Assembly (NCBI GenBank): GCA_028284075.1
Contig: JANQSL010000194.1
Coordinates: 1 to 35,798 of the forward strand
Direction of reading: 5' to 3'
Source of the DNA: Candidatus Sumerlaeia bacterium
GTDB lineage: Bacteria > Sumerlaeota > Sumerlaeia > SLMS01 > JAHLLQ01
DNA length: 35,798 nt
The notes beneath the pieces were generated by a model. The model was not told where the DNA came from. It made no database searches and saw only the letters and a list, made by a program, of their open reading frames with translations. Position 1 is the first letter of the stretch, and each line of letters starts with the position of its first letter. This document shows positions 1 to 6,954 of the stretch, one piece after another. The position numbers and the translations under genes were made by a program.

Positions 1-207
1 GATACGCCCAAGGCCATTCTGACGAATGCGGAGCGCGCCGGGTCCGTCGAATCGCAGAACCGTGACAGCCGCGAACACTTCGAGGCGTATCTGCGTGGCC
101 GCATTGCGTGGTATCGCCGGTTCCATCCCGAACGAGGCGGCCGTCTTATGATGCGCCTTGATGCGCTGGCGCGCGTTCCGCCCCCGTCCGTTCCACCTCC
201 GGAATAA
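1..207 (+). CDS. C-terminal fragment of a reverse transcriptase-like protein (5' end outside window)
   Basis: An open frame runs from base 1 to a TAA at 205-207 and gives 68 residues. The stretch LRGRIAWYRRFHPERGGRL resembles the C-terminal end of bacterial retron-type and group II-like reverse transcriptases, where a segment of the form 'L.GRIA.VR..NPERG..L' follows the thumb region. A short proline-rich tail (PPPSVPPPE) ends the protein. The polymerase motifs, including YxDD, would lie upstream and cannot be seen, so neither activity nor subclass (retron, UG/DRT, DGR or intron) can be judged. The family call rests on recognition of this one segment. No partner gene follows directly; the next gene starts 110 bp later on the same strand and looks unrelated. 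Confidence 0.45.
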   Translation, partial: DTPKAILTNAERAGSVESQNRDSREHFEAYLRGRIAWYRRFHPERGGRLMMRLDALARVPPPSVPPPE

Positions 208-317
208 TGTGGCACGCATACGGCTCTCGACGTTGACGATTCCTCCCCGGCGGCCCATCTCGAAAGCGGCTTGCGTTTGAATCCTATCGCTTTCACAACC
301 GGTCGCCAGAGGCGCGC

Positions 318-1577
318 ATGTTCCACGGATTCAACTATCTGACAGACGAAGACCGGGAGACGATGCTGAGGGGAATCGTCGACGGAGAGGTCTATGGCGG
401 CCCCTATCATCTGGAACTCGACTGGGTGGATAAATGCAACGCCCGGTGTTTTTTCTGCAACAGCGAGAATCTTCATAACGGCAAGAGCATTCTCTGGCCT
501 CGGGCGGAGGAAATCCTCACGGAAGCGGTCGAGAACGGTCTCCGCAGCATTCGTCTTGCCGGTGGCGGTGAACCCACTTTGCACCCGCATCTGCCGGATC
601 TTTTCCGCTTCCTGACGGATCGGGGCGTTGCTCTCGATCAGCTCACCACCAACGGGACTCAGTTCACCGATCGTGTGCTGGAATCCATGAGCGACCTGAC
701 GGTGGGGAACGTCAGCGTGAGCCTGAATTACACCAATCGGGAAACCTATGAAAAAGGCATGGGTCTGCCGGCAAAGTTCTTTGACCGTGCCGTTGAGATG
801 ACCCGCAAGGTTTCCGAACTGAAGAAGCGGAATCCAAACTTCAAGCGTCTTGTGATTCAGTTCTTCGTTTACAAGCCAACCATTGAACTGATTCCCGAAA
901 TGTATCGTCTCGGGCGTGAGCTTGGTGCCGATCTGATTCCCTTCAAAGACCTCTTCGGGATCGATCCGAAGCTGCAGCTCGACGAAAACGATGTTCCACG
1001 GATCGTCGAGCTTTTCCGGGAAGTCGCTCGTGAGGATGGCGACAAAGGCATCGCGCATTTTCACGTTCGCAAGTGGGGGCTCGATGCGGCCATCCAGGAA
1101 ATGTACAGAGAGCTTGAAGAGGAAGGCGTTCCCACTGTCGATTCCGCGGAGCTGCCTTCCGTTCTGCACAACAAGTTTTGCCACATTGCGTGGTACTCCA
1201 TGACGATTTCGGGAACTCAGGCGGTTTATCCCTGCTGCTGGCTTTTCGTTCACCCGGGAGTCGGTCCCGTCGACAATCTGATGGACAAGTCTCTCCTTGA
1301 AGTGTGGCGCGGCGAGCCGATGCGCGAGGTGCGTCAGGAGTTGCGCCAGTTTATGCTGCTTCGGGAGCGGGGCGCGTTTCAGAATCGCCGTCTGAAGCGC
1401 ACGACTCCGGAGTGTCACTCCCACAACGAATGCCCTCTGGCTTTCGGCATGTGCGATGAGGCTTTCTACGAGGAAGCTGACCGGCGTTTGGAAAAAGTGC
1501 GCCGGTCTCTCTCGGTTTCCGCTCTGAAGGCCATGAATCGCGTTGGTTCTCACGTCGAACAATTGATTCGTTCGTGA
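318..1577 (+). CDS. Radical SAM protein with SPASM-type C-terminal cysteines
   Basis: This 419-residue protein has the radical SAM signature CNARCFFC (C40, C44, C47; CX3CX2C), which binds the 4Fe-4S cluster that cleaves S-adenosylmethionine. The SAM-binding GGGEP motif follows at residues 82-86. Late cysteines (C288, C306, C307, C366, C372, C379) match a SPASM or twitch extension carrying auxiliary Fe-S clusters, as in enzymes that modify peptides, proteins or sugars. The ATG is preceded by AGAGG at a spacing of 5, which supports this start. No precursor peptide or obvious substrate protein lies beside it, so the reaction is unknown. The following gene is 63 bp downstream on the same strand and may be cotranscribed. 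It is a cytosolic enzyme by appearance, with no signal peptide. Confidence 0.88.
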   Translation: MFHGFNYLTDEDRETMLRGIVDGEVYGGPYHLELDWVDKCNARCFFCNSENLHNGKSILWPRAEEILTEAVENGLRSIRLAGGGEPTLHPHLPDLFRFLTDRGVALDQLTTNGTQFTDRVLESMSDLTVGNVSVSLNYTNRETYEKGMGLPAKFFDRAVEMTRKVSELKKRNPNFKRLVIQFFVYKPTIELIPEMYRLGRELGADLIPFKDLFGIDPKLQLDENDVPRIVELFREVAREDGDKGIAHFHVRKWGLDAAIQEMYRELEEEGVPTVDSAELPSVLHNKFCHIAWYSMTISGTQAVYPCCWLFVHPGVGPVDNLMDKSLLEVWRGEPMREVRQELRQFMLLRERGAFQNRRLKRTTPECHSHNECPLAFGMCDEAFYEEADRRLEKVRRSLSVSALKAMNRVGSHVEQLIRS

Positions 1578-1640
1578 GAGGCGGTCTTCCTGTCTCCGGA
1601 ATACCCTTGAGCATCCCGCCCTCTCGTCAATAGTGAGACC

Positions 1641-2723
1641 ATGAACATCGAGCGACGGGTACGTGGGGCGGCGTTCACGAACGGGCTCCTTTCGCTGGTG
1701 CTGCTGTGTCTCTTTGCAGGCGGCGTGTGGGCGGATCGCGTTTACACACGGAGCGAGACGGAAATCGAGGGAGCGGAGGTCGACGCCTGGTCTCCGCAAA
1801 ACGCACCGGACATGTTCATGATTCGGCTGCTGGAGGAAGGCAGCTTCAGTCCGTCCGTCTATCCCGTGGAATCTTCCCAGATTCAGCGCATTGAGTTCGA
1901 CGGAGGGGATGGCATTCCCGGCCGCGTTGGCCGCATGACTTTTGTAAACGGTTCGGTGCGGGAACGCTGCCGCGTCATCAGCTTTTCCGGAGCGGAAAAA
2001 GCGTTCACTGTCGTTGTTCCCGGCGGGGGAGCACGGGAACAGCTTTCCGCGGATTCCATCGCACATATCGACTTTGTTCGCACGACGATGAAGCCCGGCA
2101 GTGTTCGTTCTCTGGCAATTGACACTCCAGAGGCGCCGACTCCGACGCCCGCTGCCTCTGTTCCCAATCCCAACCGCACACCGGTTTCCGGAAACGGTCT
2201 TCCTGATCTCGACTACGATGATGATGGCGAGTTCGACGCTCCGCTGGGAACGGAAGTCATGGGGCTTGGTCCCGCGATGGGGTTCGACCGGATCGACATG
2301 GGTGAGCCGGATGAGTTCGATGAGGACGACATGGAGTTTGACGGCGGTGGCTGGGTCACGATTCCGGGTCTCGGAAAAGCCGTGGGTTTTCTTGCGCTTC
2401 TCGTTTATCTGGTTGTGGCGTCGGTTGTCGGTGGATGTTATCTTTTCTGGGCTTCCCGTATTGAAAAGGTCGACGATTTCCCCATATGGAAGTCGATGAT
2501 CACGGCGGGAGCACTCTCGTTTTTTCCCGTGCTGTTTTTTCTTCTCTGTCTGCGCTATATTCCGGTGTTCGGACTCTGGGCCGGAATTTGTGCATGGTAC
2601 TTTTCCTCCCGTGCCATTATCATGGGGTCGATGGAGATTCTCGAGGAGAAGGCAGGGAGTGTTCTGCATACTTATCTGGCGATCCAGGCGGGTGTGTTTC
2701 TTCTTTCGGTTTATATCCTGTAG
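1641..2723 (+). CDS. Secreted/membrane protein of unknown function
   Basis: I do not recognise a family for this 360-residue protein. It begins with a signal peptide (hydrophobic core about residues 13-29, likely cleavage after VWA at 31). Residues 32-146 form a beta-rich domain with two similar segments, SSQIQRIEFDGGD and ADSIAHIDFV, each an alternating hydrophobic strand. A Pro/Thr/Ala linker (about 150-185) and a very acidic stretch (190-235, many D and E) follow. The C-terminal third has about four membrane segments (about 246-270, 285-305, 308-328, 340-360). The layout suggests an exported domain tethered to a small helical membrane domain. It may share a transcript with the radical SAM gene 63 bp upstream; nothing in the sequence shows they work together. 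Confidence 0.8.
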   Translation: MNIERRVRGAAFTNGLLSLVLLCLFAGGVWADRVYTRSETEIEGAEVDAWSPQNAPDMFMIRLLEEGSFSPSVYPVESSQIQRIEFDGGDGIPGRVGRMTFVNGSVRERCRVISFSGAEKAFTVVVPGGGAREQLSADSIAHIDFVRTTMKPGSVRSLAIDTPEAPTPTPAASVPNPNRTPVSGNGLPDLDYDDDGEFDAPLGTEVMGLGPAMGFDRIDMGEPDEFDEDDMEFDGGGWVTIPGLGKAVGFLALLVYLVVASVVGGCYLFWASRIEKVDDFPIWKSMITAGALSFFPVLFFLLCLRYIPVFGLWAGICAWYFSSRAIIMGSMEILEEKAGSVLHTYLAIQAGVFLLSVYIL

Positions 2724-2747
2724 AATCTGTTTTGAAGTCACTTCCAG

Positions 2748-2929
2748 CTCTTCATCTTCATCCGCGCCTTCGCCTGATGTTTGTTTTGTGTTCTTCATGA
2801 GTGACACAATGGATGTGGCACGATGGTCTTTTCCTTACCTGTTTGTTTCGTTCTTTCATGGTTTTGTCTTTCCGTTTTCATGCGATGTGCGGTTTGAGCA
2901 AAAGCGAAGGCGCGGACGGAGATGAAGAG
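2748..2929. repeat. Imperfect 26-bp inverted repeat with 130-bp loop
   Basis: Arms lie at 2748-2773 and 2904-2929. The left arm contains TCTTCATC and TCCGCGCCTTCGC. The right arm is its reverse complement at 24 of 26 positions. The enclosed 130 bp are T-rich on the plus strand and carry no credible gene. The pair sits between the stop of the plus-strand membrane protein (2723) and the stop of the minus-strand terminase (2941), so both genes converge on it. It could be a two-sided transcription barrier, a mobile-element end or a REP-like element. No T-tract follows either arm directly. Confidence 0.7.
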
Positions 2930-2940
2930 GCGGTTACGGT

Positions 2941-4629
2941 TTAGAAGTTGCGATGGCGCCGAGGGCGGGGAATGCGGTTGAGGGTGGTTGTTTCGTCCAG
3001 GCCGGCTCGTTGCATGGCGATTTCCACGGCGCCGGCCACGGCATCGAGGGCGTCGTCATGATCGCAGCGGGGATAACGGGCGAGTTCGGTTCGGAATTCC
3101 TCCGGCAACGTGTCAGCAAGTATGAGGCGGGCGTTGCTGAGTGTCGGTTCGAGAGATGCGATGCGGACGTGCTTGGCGCGTCGCGGCTTGATGACGACGA
3201 CGGGGAGATCGGAGCGGCGGGCGTGTTGTTCCCGGCGGCGCCGTTCGTCTTCGACAGGGATGGTGAGGAGTTCCTGAAAGCCGGTGCCTTCGATGGCGAG
3301 CTGTTCGAAGGGACGGAGTTCGTGGGCGTCGAACATGGCATCGATCTGTTCTGTCGGCGCTGCGCGTTTGAGCCAGATGGATTCGAGAATCAGCGTTCCG
3401 TCTTCAGCAAGAGCGACTGTGGCGAGGGCGGCGAAGTCGCCGACCTTGTGGCCAGGCTTGCCGAGTGCGGCGTCGTGATAGCCAAAGCGGCGCAATGATG
3501 TGTCGGGGTATTCACGAACGCGGGCAGGGTCTTTGTCCGGGGGCATCACCCGCCAGCCGGCGGCGGTCCGTTGTGCACGCCAGCATGTTTCGGGAGTGAA
3601 GAGAGCGTCCTCCGGTCCGAGTGGTTCGTTTTGTTTTTCCTGGTAGAATGTCCGGCGGCCCTGCACCACGAGCTGTGCCATGAGCTGTTCGTAGTCTTCC
3701 TGTTCAGGCCACAGCACGCGTGCGCCCTGTTGCATGTCTTCGCGGTGTGTCATGAAGAAGGTGCGAGCTTTTTTCCGGCGGTTGTGGAGGGAGCGGTCTG
3801 TCAGTATTGAGCGCCATGTGTTCCAGTGGGGCGAGGGATCCGCGAAGCTTTCGATGGCTTTGCATCGCATGGGTTCGAAGTCGGTGCGTTGCAGCAGGGT
3901 TGAGAGGAGGCTCTCGGGGTGCAGGACGGTTCCGATGGCGAGAATATGTGTGTAGGATGCGCCGAGGTGTTCGATGACTTCGCCGAACCAGTCGTGGAGG
4001 CGGGCGCGGCGCCGGGATGATTCGGCGGCTGCGGAGGATTCAGCGTCGTCGAGGATGATTTTCGTGGGGCGCCAAGCGTTGTGGGTGATGCCACGGATTT
4101 CGGAACCGCCGCCACAGGCGTCGATACGCATGCGTCCGACGGTGAGGGTGTCGGCGGATGACGTGACAGGGGTTTTTTTGAAACGGGGATGGACCCAGCG
4201 TGTCAGTGGTGTGTCACCGGTGAGTTCGCGCCGCAGTGCGGCGAGCCGCTGCCGTGCCTGGCGCTGGGTTGCGGAGAGGAGGATAATGTAGCGTTCGGTT
4301 TCATAGACGATGTCGTGGAGGGGGAGAATCCAGGAGACGATGGTGGATTTTGCGCTGCCGCGGGGGGCGGCGAGGGCGAAGCGCAGGCCGTTGCGTTTTT
4401 CAAGGACGGGTGTCATCATGCGACGGTGCCACTGGAACAGCATGCGGTGAAAGGGTGCGAAGGGACGGCGGAGGGCGTGATGCGCGGCAAGGCGGGCGAA
4501 GAGCAGGATGTCGCGCCGGGCACGGACGTAGAGCATCCAGGGGCGGTCGTCGGGTTCGGCGTTATTCAGGATCGTCCGGAAGGTCTTCGCTGAGGAGGTC
4601 TGGATCGTATGAGCGTCCGGCAGTGTCAT
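2941..4629 (-). CDS. Phage terminase large subunit (TerL-like ATPase-nuclease)
   Basis: The 562-residue protein has the layout of a terminase large subunit, the motor that packages and cuts viral DNA. The Walker A loop is APRGSAKST at 88-96 and Walker B is IILDDAE at 191-197. A coupling-type segment AIGTVLHP follows near 231. The C-terminal RNase H-like nuclease shows the expected acidic residues: D385 in YHDAAL, E447 in AIEGTG and the D525/D526 pair in HDDALDA. Length is normal for the family and nothing is truncated. The ATG at 4629 has a GGAG 9 bases upstream, so it overlaps the preceding small gene by 68 bp in another frame. No portal, capsid or tail gene is present on either side, so this is an orphan packaging gene: a prophage remnant, a gene-transfer-agent part kept elsewhere, or a co-opted motor. 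Confidence 0.88.
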   Translation of the reverse strand: MTLPDAHTIQTSSAKTFRTILNNAEPDDRPWMLYVRARRDILLFARLAAHHALRRPFAPFHRMLFQWHRRMMTPVLEKRNGLRFALAAPRGSAKSTIVSWILPLHDIVYETERYIILLSATQRQARQRLAALRRELTGDTPLTRWVHPRFKKTPVTSSADTLTVGRMRIDACGGGSEIRGITHNAWRPTKIILDDAESSAAAESSRRRARLHDWFGEVIEHLGASYTHILAIGTVLHPESLLSTLLQRTDFEPMRCKAIESFADPSPHWNTWRSILTDRSLHNRRKKARTFFMTHREDMQQGARVLWPEQEDYEQLMAQLVVQGRRTFYQEKQNEPLGPEDALFTPETCWRAQRTAAGWRVMPPDKDPARVREYPDTSLRRFGYHDAALGKPGHKVGDFAALATVALAEDGTLILESIWLKRAAPTEQIDAMFDAHELRPFEQLAIEGTGFQELLTIPVEDERRRREQHARRSDLPVVVIKPRRAKHVRIASLEPTLSNARLILADTLPEEFRTELARYPRCDHDDALDAVAGAVEIAMQRAGLDETTTLNRIPRPRRHRNF

Positions 4630-4834
4630 TGGTGTCTTTCTCCAGGAGGTTGGCTTTGAGGGCGAGGATGCGGATTTCGTGAATCCGGCGGAGGATGGTG
4701 AAGACGTTGGCGAGTTCGGTGGTTTTGGACGGGTCGGGAACGGCGTCGTCCAGGGCGGTTTCGAAGAGGTCGAGCCAGCGGTCGAGGAGCTGCTCGGCTC
4801 GTTGAAGGCGGTCGGGAGGGGGGGTGTCGGTCAT
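4562..4834 (-). CDS. Small helical protein, possible terminase small subunit
   Basis: This gene encodes 90 residues from the ATG at 4834; an in-frame TTG at 4843 would add three. The protein is acidic and predicted helical, with regular Leu spacing (RAEQLLDRWLDLFETAL and TILRRIHEIRILALKANLLE), a proline-rich N-terminus and an acidic C-terminus (DLLSEDLPDDPE). It precedes the terminase large subunit on the same strand and overlaps its start by 68 bp, the usual place of a DNA-recognising small subunit. No helix-turn-helix is evident by eye, so the role is inferred from position and size only. Translational coupling to the downstream gene is likely because the large-subunit ribosome site lies inside this frame. 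Confidence 0.6.
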   Translation of the reverse strand: MTDTPPPDRLQRAEQLLDRWLDLFETALDDAVPDPSKTTELANVFTILRRIHEIRILALKANLLEKDTNDTAGRSYDPDLLSEDLPDDPE

Positions 4835-4903
4835 GGGTGGCAAGGTCTCCGGCGTTTGATGAGCAAGAGTCTGCCACAGGTCCGAATGGATTTCAGGAAT
4901 CCG

Positions 4904-4939
4904 TGGGAAATATGGGAGGAATGGGAAGAATGGGAAAAA
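4904..4939. repeat. Four tandem 9-bp units, TGGGARRWA-type
   Basis: Four units in strict 9-bp register can be read: TGGGAAATA, TGGGAGGAA, TGGGAAGAA and TGGGAAAAA. The run lies upstream of the terminase pair and before the Fe-S carrier gene. Similar purine-rich GGGAANAAT runs are familiar from other PVC-type genomes (established pattern from memory, not searched). No function is apparent. Confidence 0.8.
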
Positions 4940-5077
4940 TGAATGGTTTTGAGCTGTTTGGAATTGCCGGGGAGGGGGGACCGGTTGGCAGACTCCTCGC
5001 TAGGTTGGGGTCTGAGGGCATATGCAGGTGTGTTTCGCGCACCCGATCCCGGATGGATGTTTGCAGGAGCGCTGTTT

Positions 5078-5401
5078 ATGATCGAGCTGACTGATGAGGC
5101 TGTTTGTGAGGTGAAGCGCCTTCTCAAGCTGGAGAATCGTGAGGACTGGGGTCTCCGCGTGGGGGTTGCCGGAGGCGGCTGCTCGGGTTTGAGCTATACG
5201 CTGGCTTTCGATGAAGAGGCGAAGGAGAAGGACACGGTGATGGAGCAGGGCGGGATCAGGATCTACGTCGATCCGAAGAGCTATCTGTTCCTGGCGGGGA
5301 TGAAGCTGGACTACAGCACGGATTTGCTGAACGGCGGTTTCAAGTTCATCAACCCGAACGCAAAACGGACGTGTTCGTGCGGGAGTTCGTTCTCGGCATA
5401 G
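5078..5401 (+). CDS. A-type iron-sulfur carrier (IscA/ErpA/SufA family)
   Basis: The 107-residue protein carries the three conserved cysteines of A-type Fe-S carriers: one in GGGCSGLSY and two in the terminal TCSCGSSF. These proteins hold and pass on Fe-S clusters to apo-enzymes in the cytosol. The open frame extends upstream to 4943, but the family begins at MIELTDEAV, and the ATG at 5078 has AGGAG 8 bases before it, so the short start is chosen. No isc or suf partner genes are next to it, which is common for ErpA-like members. A strong intrinsic terminator follows 41 bp after the stop, so it is probably transcribed alone. Radical SAM and other Fe-S enzymes in the window are possible clients, but this is only a guess. 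Confidence 0.92.
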   Translation: MIELTDEAVCEVKRLLKLENREDWGLRVGVAGGGCSGLSYTLAFDEEAKEKDTVMEQGGIRIYVDPKSYLFLAGMKLDYSTDLLNGGFKFINPNAKRTCSCGSSFSA

Positions 5402-5442
5402 CCGTGAGCTGAGACGACGAGTCACATGGAGATGACTGGATA

Positions 5443-5480
5443 GCGCCTCGCGAATGCGAGGCGCTTCTTTTTTTGTTTTT
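5443..5480 (+). terminator. Intrinsic terminator of the A-type Fe-S carrier gene
   Basis: A perfect 9-bp stem, GCGCCTCGC/GCGAGGCGC (5443-5451 and 5456-5464), with a GAAT loop is followed by a long T-rich tract (TTCTTTTTTTGTTTTT). Confidence 0.92.
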
Positions 5481-5483
5481 CCT

Positions 5484-5604
5484 TAACGCAGAGACACAGA
5501 GATGCGGAGTAGGAGGAAGAGGGTTGGCACGGAGACGCTGAGGCACGGGGAGAGCAGAGGGAGGTTTTGGTGCCGGGTCGCGATTGCGATCCCGATTCCG
5601 AGGG
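5484..5604. repeat. Low-complexity dispersed-repeat-like segment
   Basis: Two blocks are visible. At about 5484-5562 there are degenerate GCAGAGACACAGAG and CGGAGACGCTGAGGCACGGGG units, matching in style the 'ACGCAGAGACGCAGAG' repeats scattered through many environmental genomes. At about 5579-5604 a hexamer-like CGATTGCGATCCCGATTCCGA run follows. Neither block contains a plausible gene. The match to repeat families is from memory and was not searched. Confidence 0.6.
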
Positions 5605-5721
5605 AAATCGGGAAATATGGAGCGGCAAAATCTTATATTGCGATAAATATTATCTGTTTTAGTCTTTTTGGATTGACGCACGGGGTTTTTGGAGGGATCT
5701 CTCACGCGTCTTGAACGGGCG

Positions 5722-6180
5722 GACCGGCAGGACAATCCAACCGGCAACCGCTAGGAATTTTCTCGCAGGCAGGAGTTACCCGGATCACCCGTCGGAGGCC
5801 TAACCGCGGATCAACTATCTCCCGATTGAGTGCGACCGATTCATGACTCGCCACTCGCCTTATTGGAATCCAGAGAGAGACGATCCGACCAGACACCAGA
5901 CCGCGGTTATCGATGGGGAGGAAGTACAACCAGGGACGGTCCGGGGGAGTCCTCAGCGCCAGACCCAACGTCGTCCCGATCCACGGGTCTCCTGCCTGCA
6001 GAGTTTTTGAGAGGAGTGTTTTCACTCCAACGGGTTTTGACCCGGGTCGCTTGGCGACTAAGGCGATTCAGCGACGTATGGTCAGGGGGGCTCCTGCCGT
6101 TCGTTGGTTTGCCGGACATCACAAGAGACCCGGGTTAACCCCGGCATCCCGCGGAGGCGTTCGTCATGAATGCCTCCGCG
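5722..6180 (+). ncRNA. Candidate structured non-coding RNA of unknown class
   Basis: No credible protein is encoded here, but complementary segments are dense and nested. A stem of about 18 pairs with two small bulges joins 5762-5781 to 5985-6003 (core GGCAGGAG/CTCCTGCC). Inside it, TAACCGCGG (5801-5809) pairs with CCGCGGTTA (5901-5909). Inside that, GAGTGCGA (5828-5835) pairs with TCGCCACTC (5848-5856). Three consecutive hairpins follow: GGAGTG-TTTT-CACTCC (6013-6028), CGGGT-TTTG-ACCCG (6031-6044) and GTCGC-TTG-GCGAC (6046-6058). Distal segments CCGGCAACC (5741-5749) and GGTTTGCCGG (6106-6115) can close the whole unit. A 9-bp hairpin (6150-6180) ends it. An AT-rich stretch at 5625-5665 could hold a promoter, which favours the plus strand. 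Hallmarks of RNase P RNA, tmRNA, SRP RNA and group I/II introns were looked for and not seen. Confidence 0.45.
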
Positions 6181-6303
6181 AGGCGTTTAAGAACCTGGCT
6201 CTCCGTTTCAAAAAATCCTGAAGTGAGTTTGTGGTCAGGCATCCGTTGAGGCTGAGAGGGGGGACGTTGGTTGTTGCGATGAGCCGGTCAGGTGTTTGCC
6301 TTT
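6181..6303. other. Spacer after structured region, nothing recognised
   Basis: This stretch separates the candidate RNA from the modB stop codon. It has no gene and no modC-like frame. A short A run (CAAAAAATCC near 6210) reads as a T run on the minus strand, but I see no convincing stem before it. Confidence 0.5.
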
Positions 6304-6954
6304 TCAGCGGGATTCTTTGGGTTGGACGATGACGAGGGTGACCAGTGCGAGCACGCTGATGAGGACGACGAGGATGAGGGCTTCGCGGTCGCGGCCGGTC
6401 ACGATGTAGTCGTAGATGGCAAGGGAGGCGGTTTGGGTGCGGCCGGGGATGCTGCCGGCAACCATGAGGGTGGTGCCGAAGTCGCCCATGGCCCGTGCGA
6501 AGGCGATGGTGGCGGCGGCGATGAGGGGAATGCGTATCTGGGGCAGGTGAATGTGCCAGAAGAGATTCCAGCCGGTGGCGCCCGCGAGCCGGGCTGCGTC
6601 GGTGACGTCGGAATCGGAAAGAGAAAAGGCGGCGCTGAGCTGGCGGGTGACGATGGGAATGGTGGCGACGGAGGCGGCGATGATGGCGGCGTTGCGAGTG
6701 AAGGTGAGAGGCGTGCCAAAAACGGTTTCCCAAAATCGGCCGACGGGACCTCCGGACCCGATCAGAACGAGGAGATAGTAACCGAGCACGGTGGGAGGAA
6801 GAACGAGTGGCAACAGGACGGCGGCTTCGAAGTAGCGGCGTCCGGGAAAGCGCCGGTGTGCCAGCAGCCAGCCAAGAAGGGATCCCGCGACAACGGCGAC
6901 AATGGTCGCGGCCACGGAAACGTGGATGGATATCCAAAGAGGGCGCCAGTTCAC
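6304..6954 (-). CDS. modB: Molybdate ABC transporter permease ModB
   Basis: The 216-residue protein is an inner-membrane permease with about five hydrophobic segments. The loop AARLAGATGWNLFWHIHLPQ matches the EAA motif that docks on the ATPase. ModB forms the channel through which molybdate from ModA enters the cytoplasm. It starts with GTG (6954) overlapping the modA TGA by 4 bp, so the two are translationally coupled. Length and composition are normal for ModB. The ATPase gene modC, usually next in line, is missing: after the stop comes non-coding sequence. The ATPase must come from elsewhere in the genome or the transporter is incomplete. Expression is expected to follow modA and the ModE operator upstream of it. 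Confidence 0.95.
   Translation of the reverse strand: MNWRPLWISIHVSVAATIVAVVAGSLLGWLLAHRRFPGRRYFEAAVLLPLVLPPTVLGYYLLVLIGSGGPVGRFWETVFGTPLTFTRNAAIIAASVATIPIVTRQLSAAFSLSDSDVTDAARLAGATGWNLFWHIHLPQIRIPLIAAATIAFARAMGDFGTTLMVAGSIPGRTQTASLAIYDYIVTGRDREALILVVLISVLALVTLVIVQPKESR

Noticed and set aside
5702-6025. Minus-strand frame of 107 residues inside the structured region
   Set aside because: It has no family resemblance and no ribosome site I can see, and it lies across the nested stems, so it is probably a by-product of the RNA-like structure.
5722-6180. RNase P RNA, tmRNA, SRP RNA, B12 riboswitch or group I/II intron
   Set aside because: The conserved GAGGAAAGTCC-type segment of RNase P, the tRNA-like ends of tmRNA, the SRP loop and the intron core motifs were sought on both strands and not found. 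A B12-box-like GGCAGGAGACC on the minus strand lacks the rest of that riboswitch.
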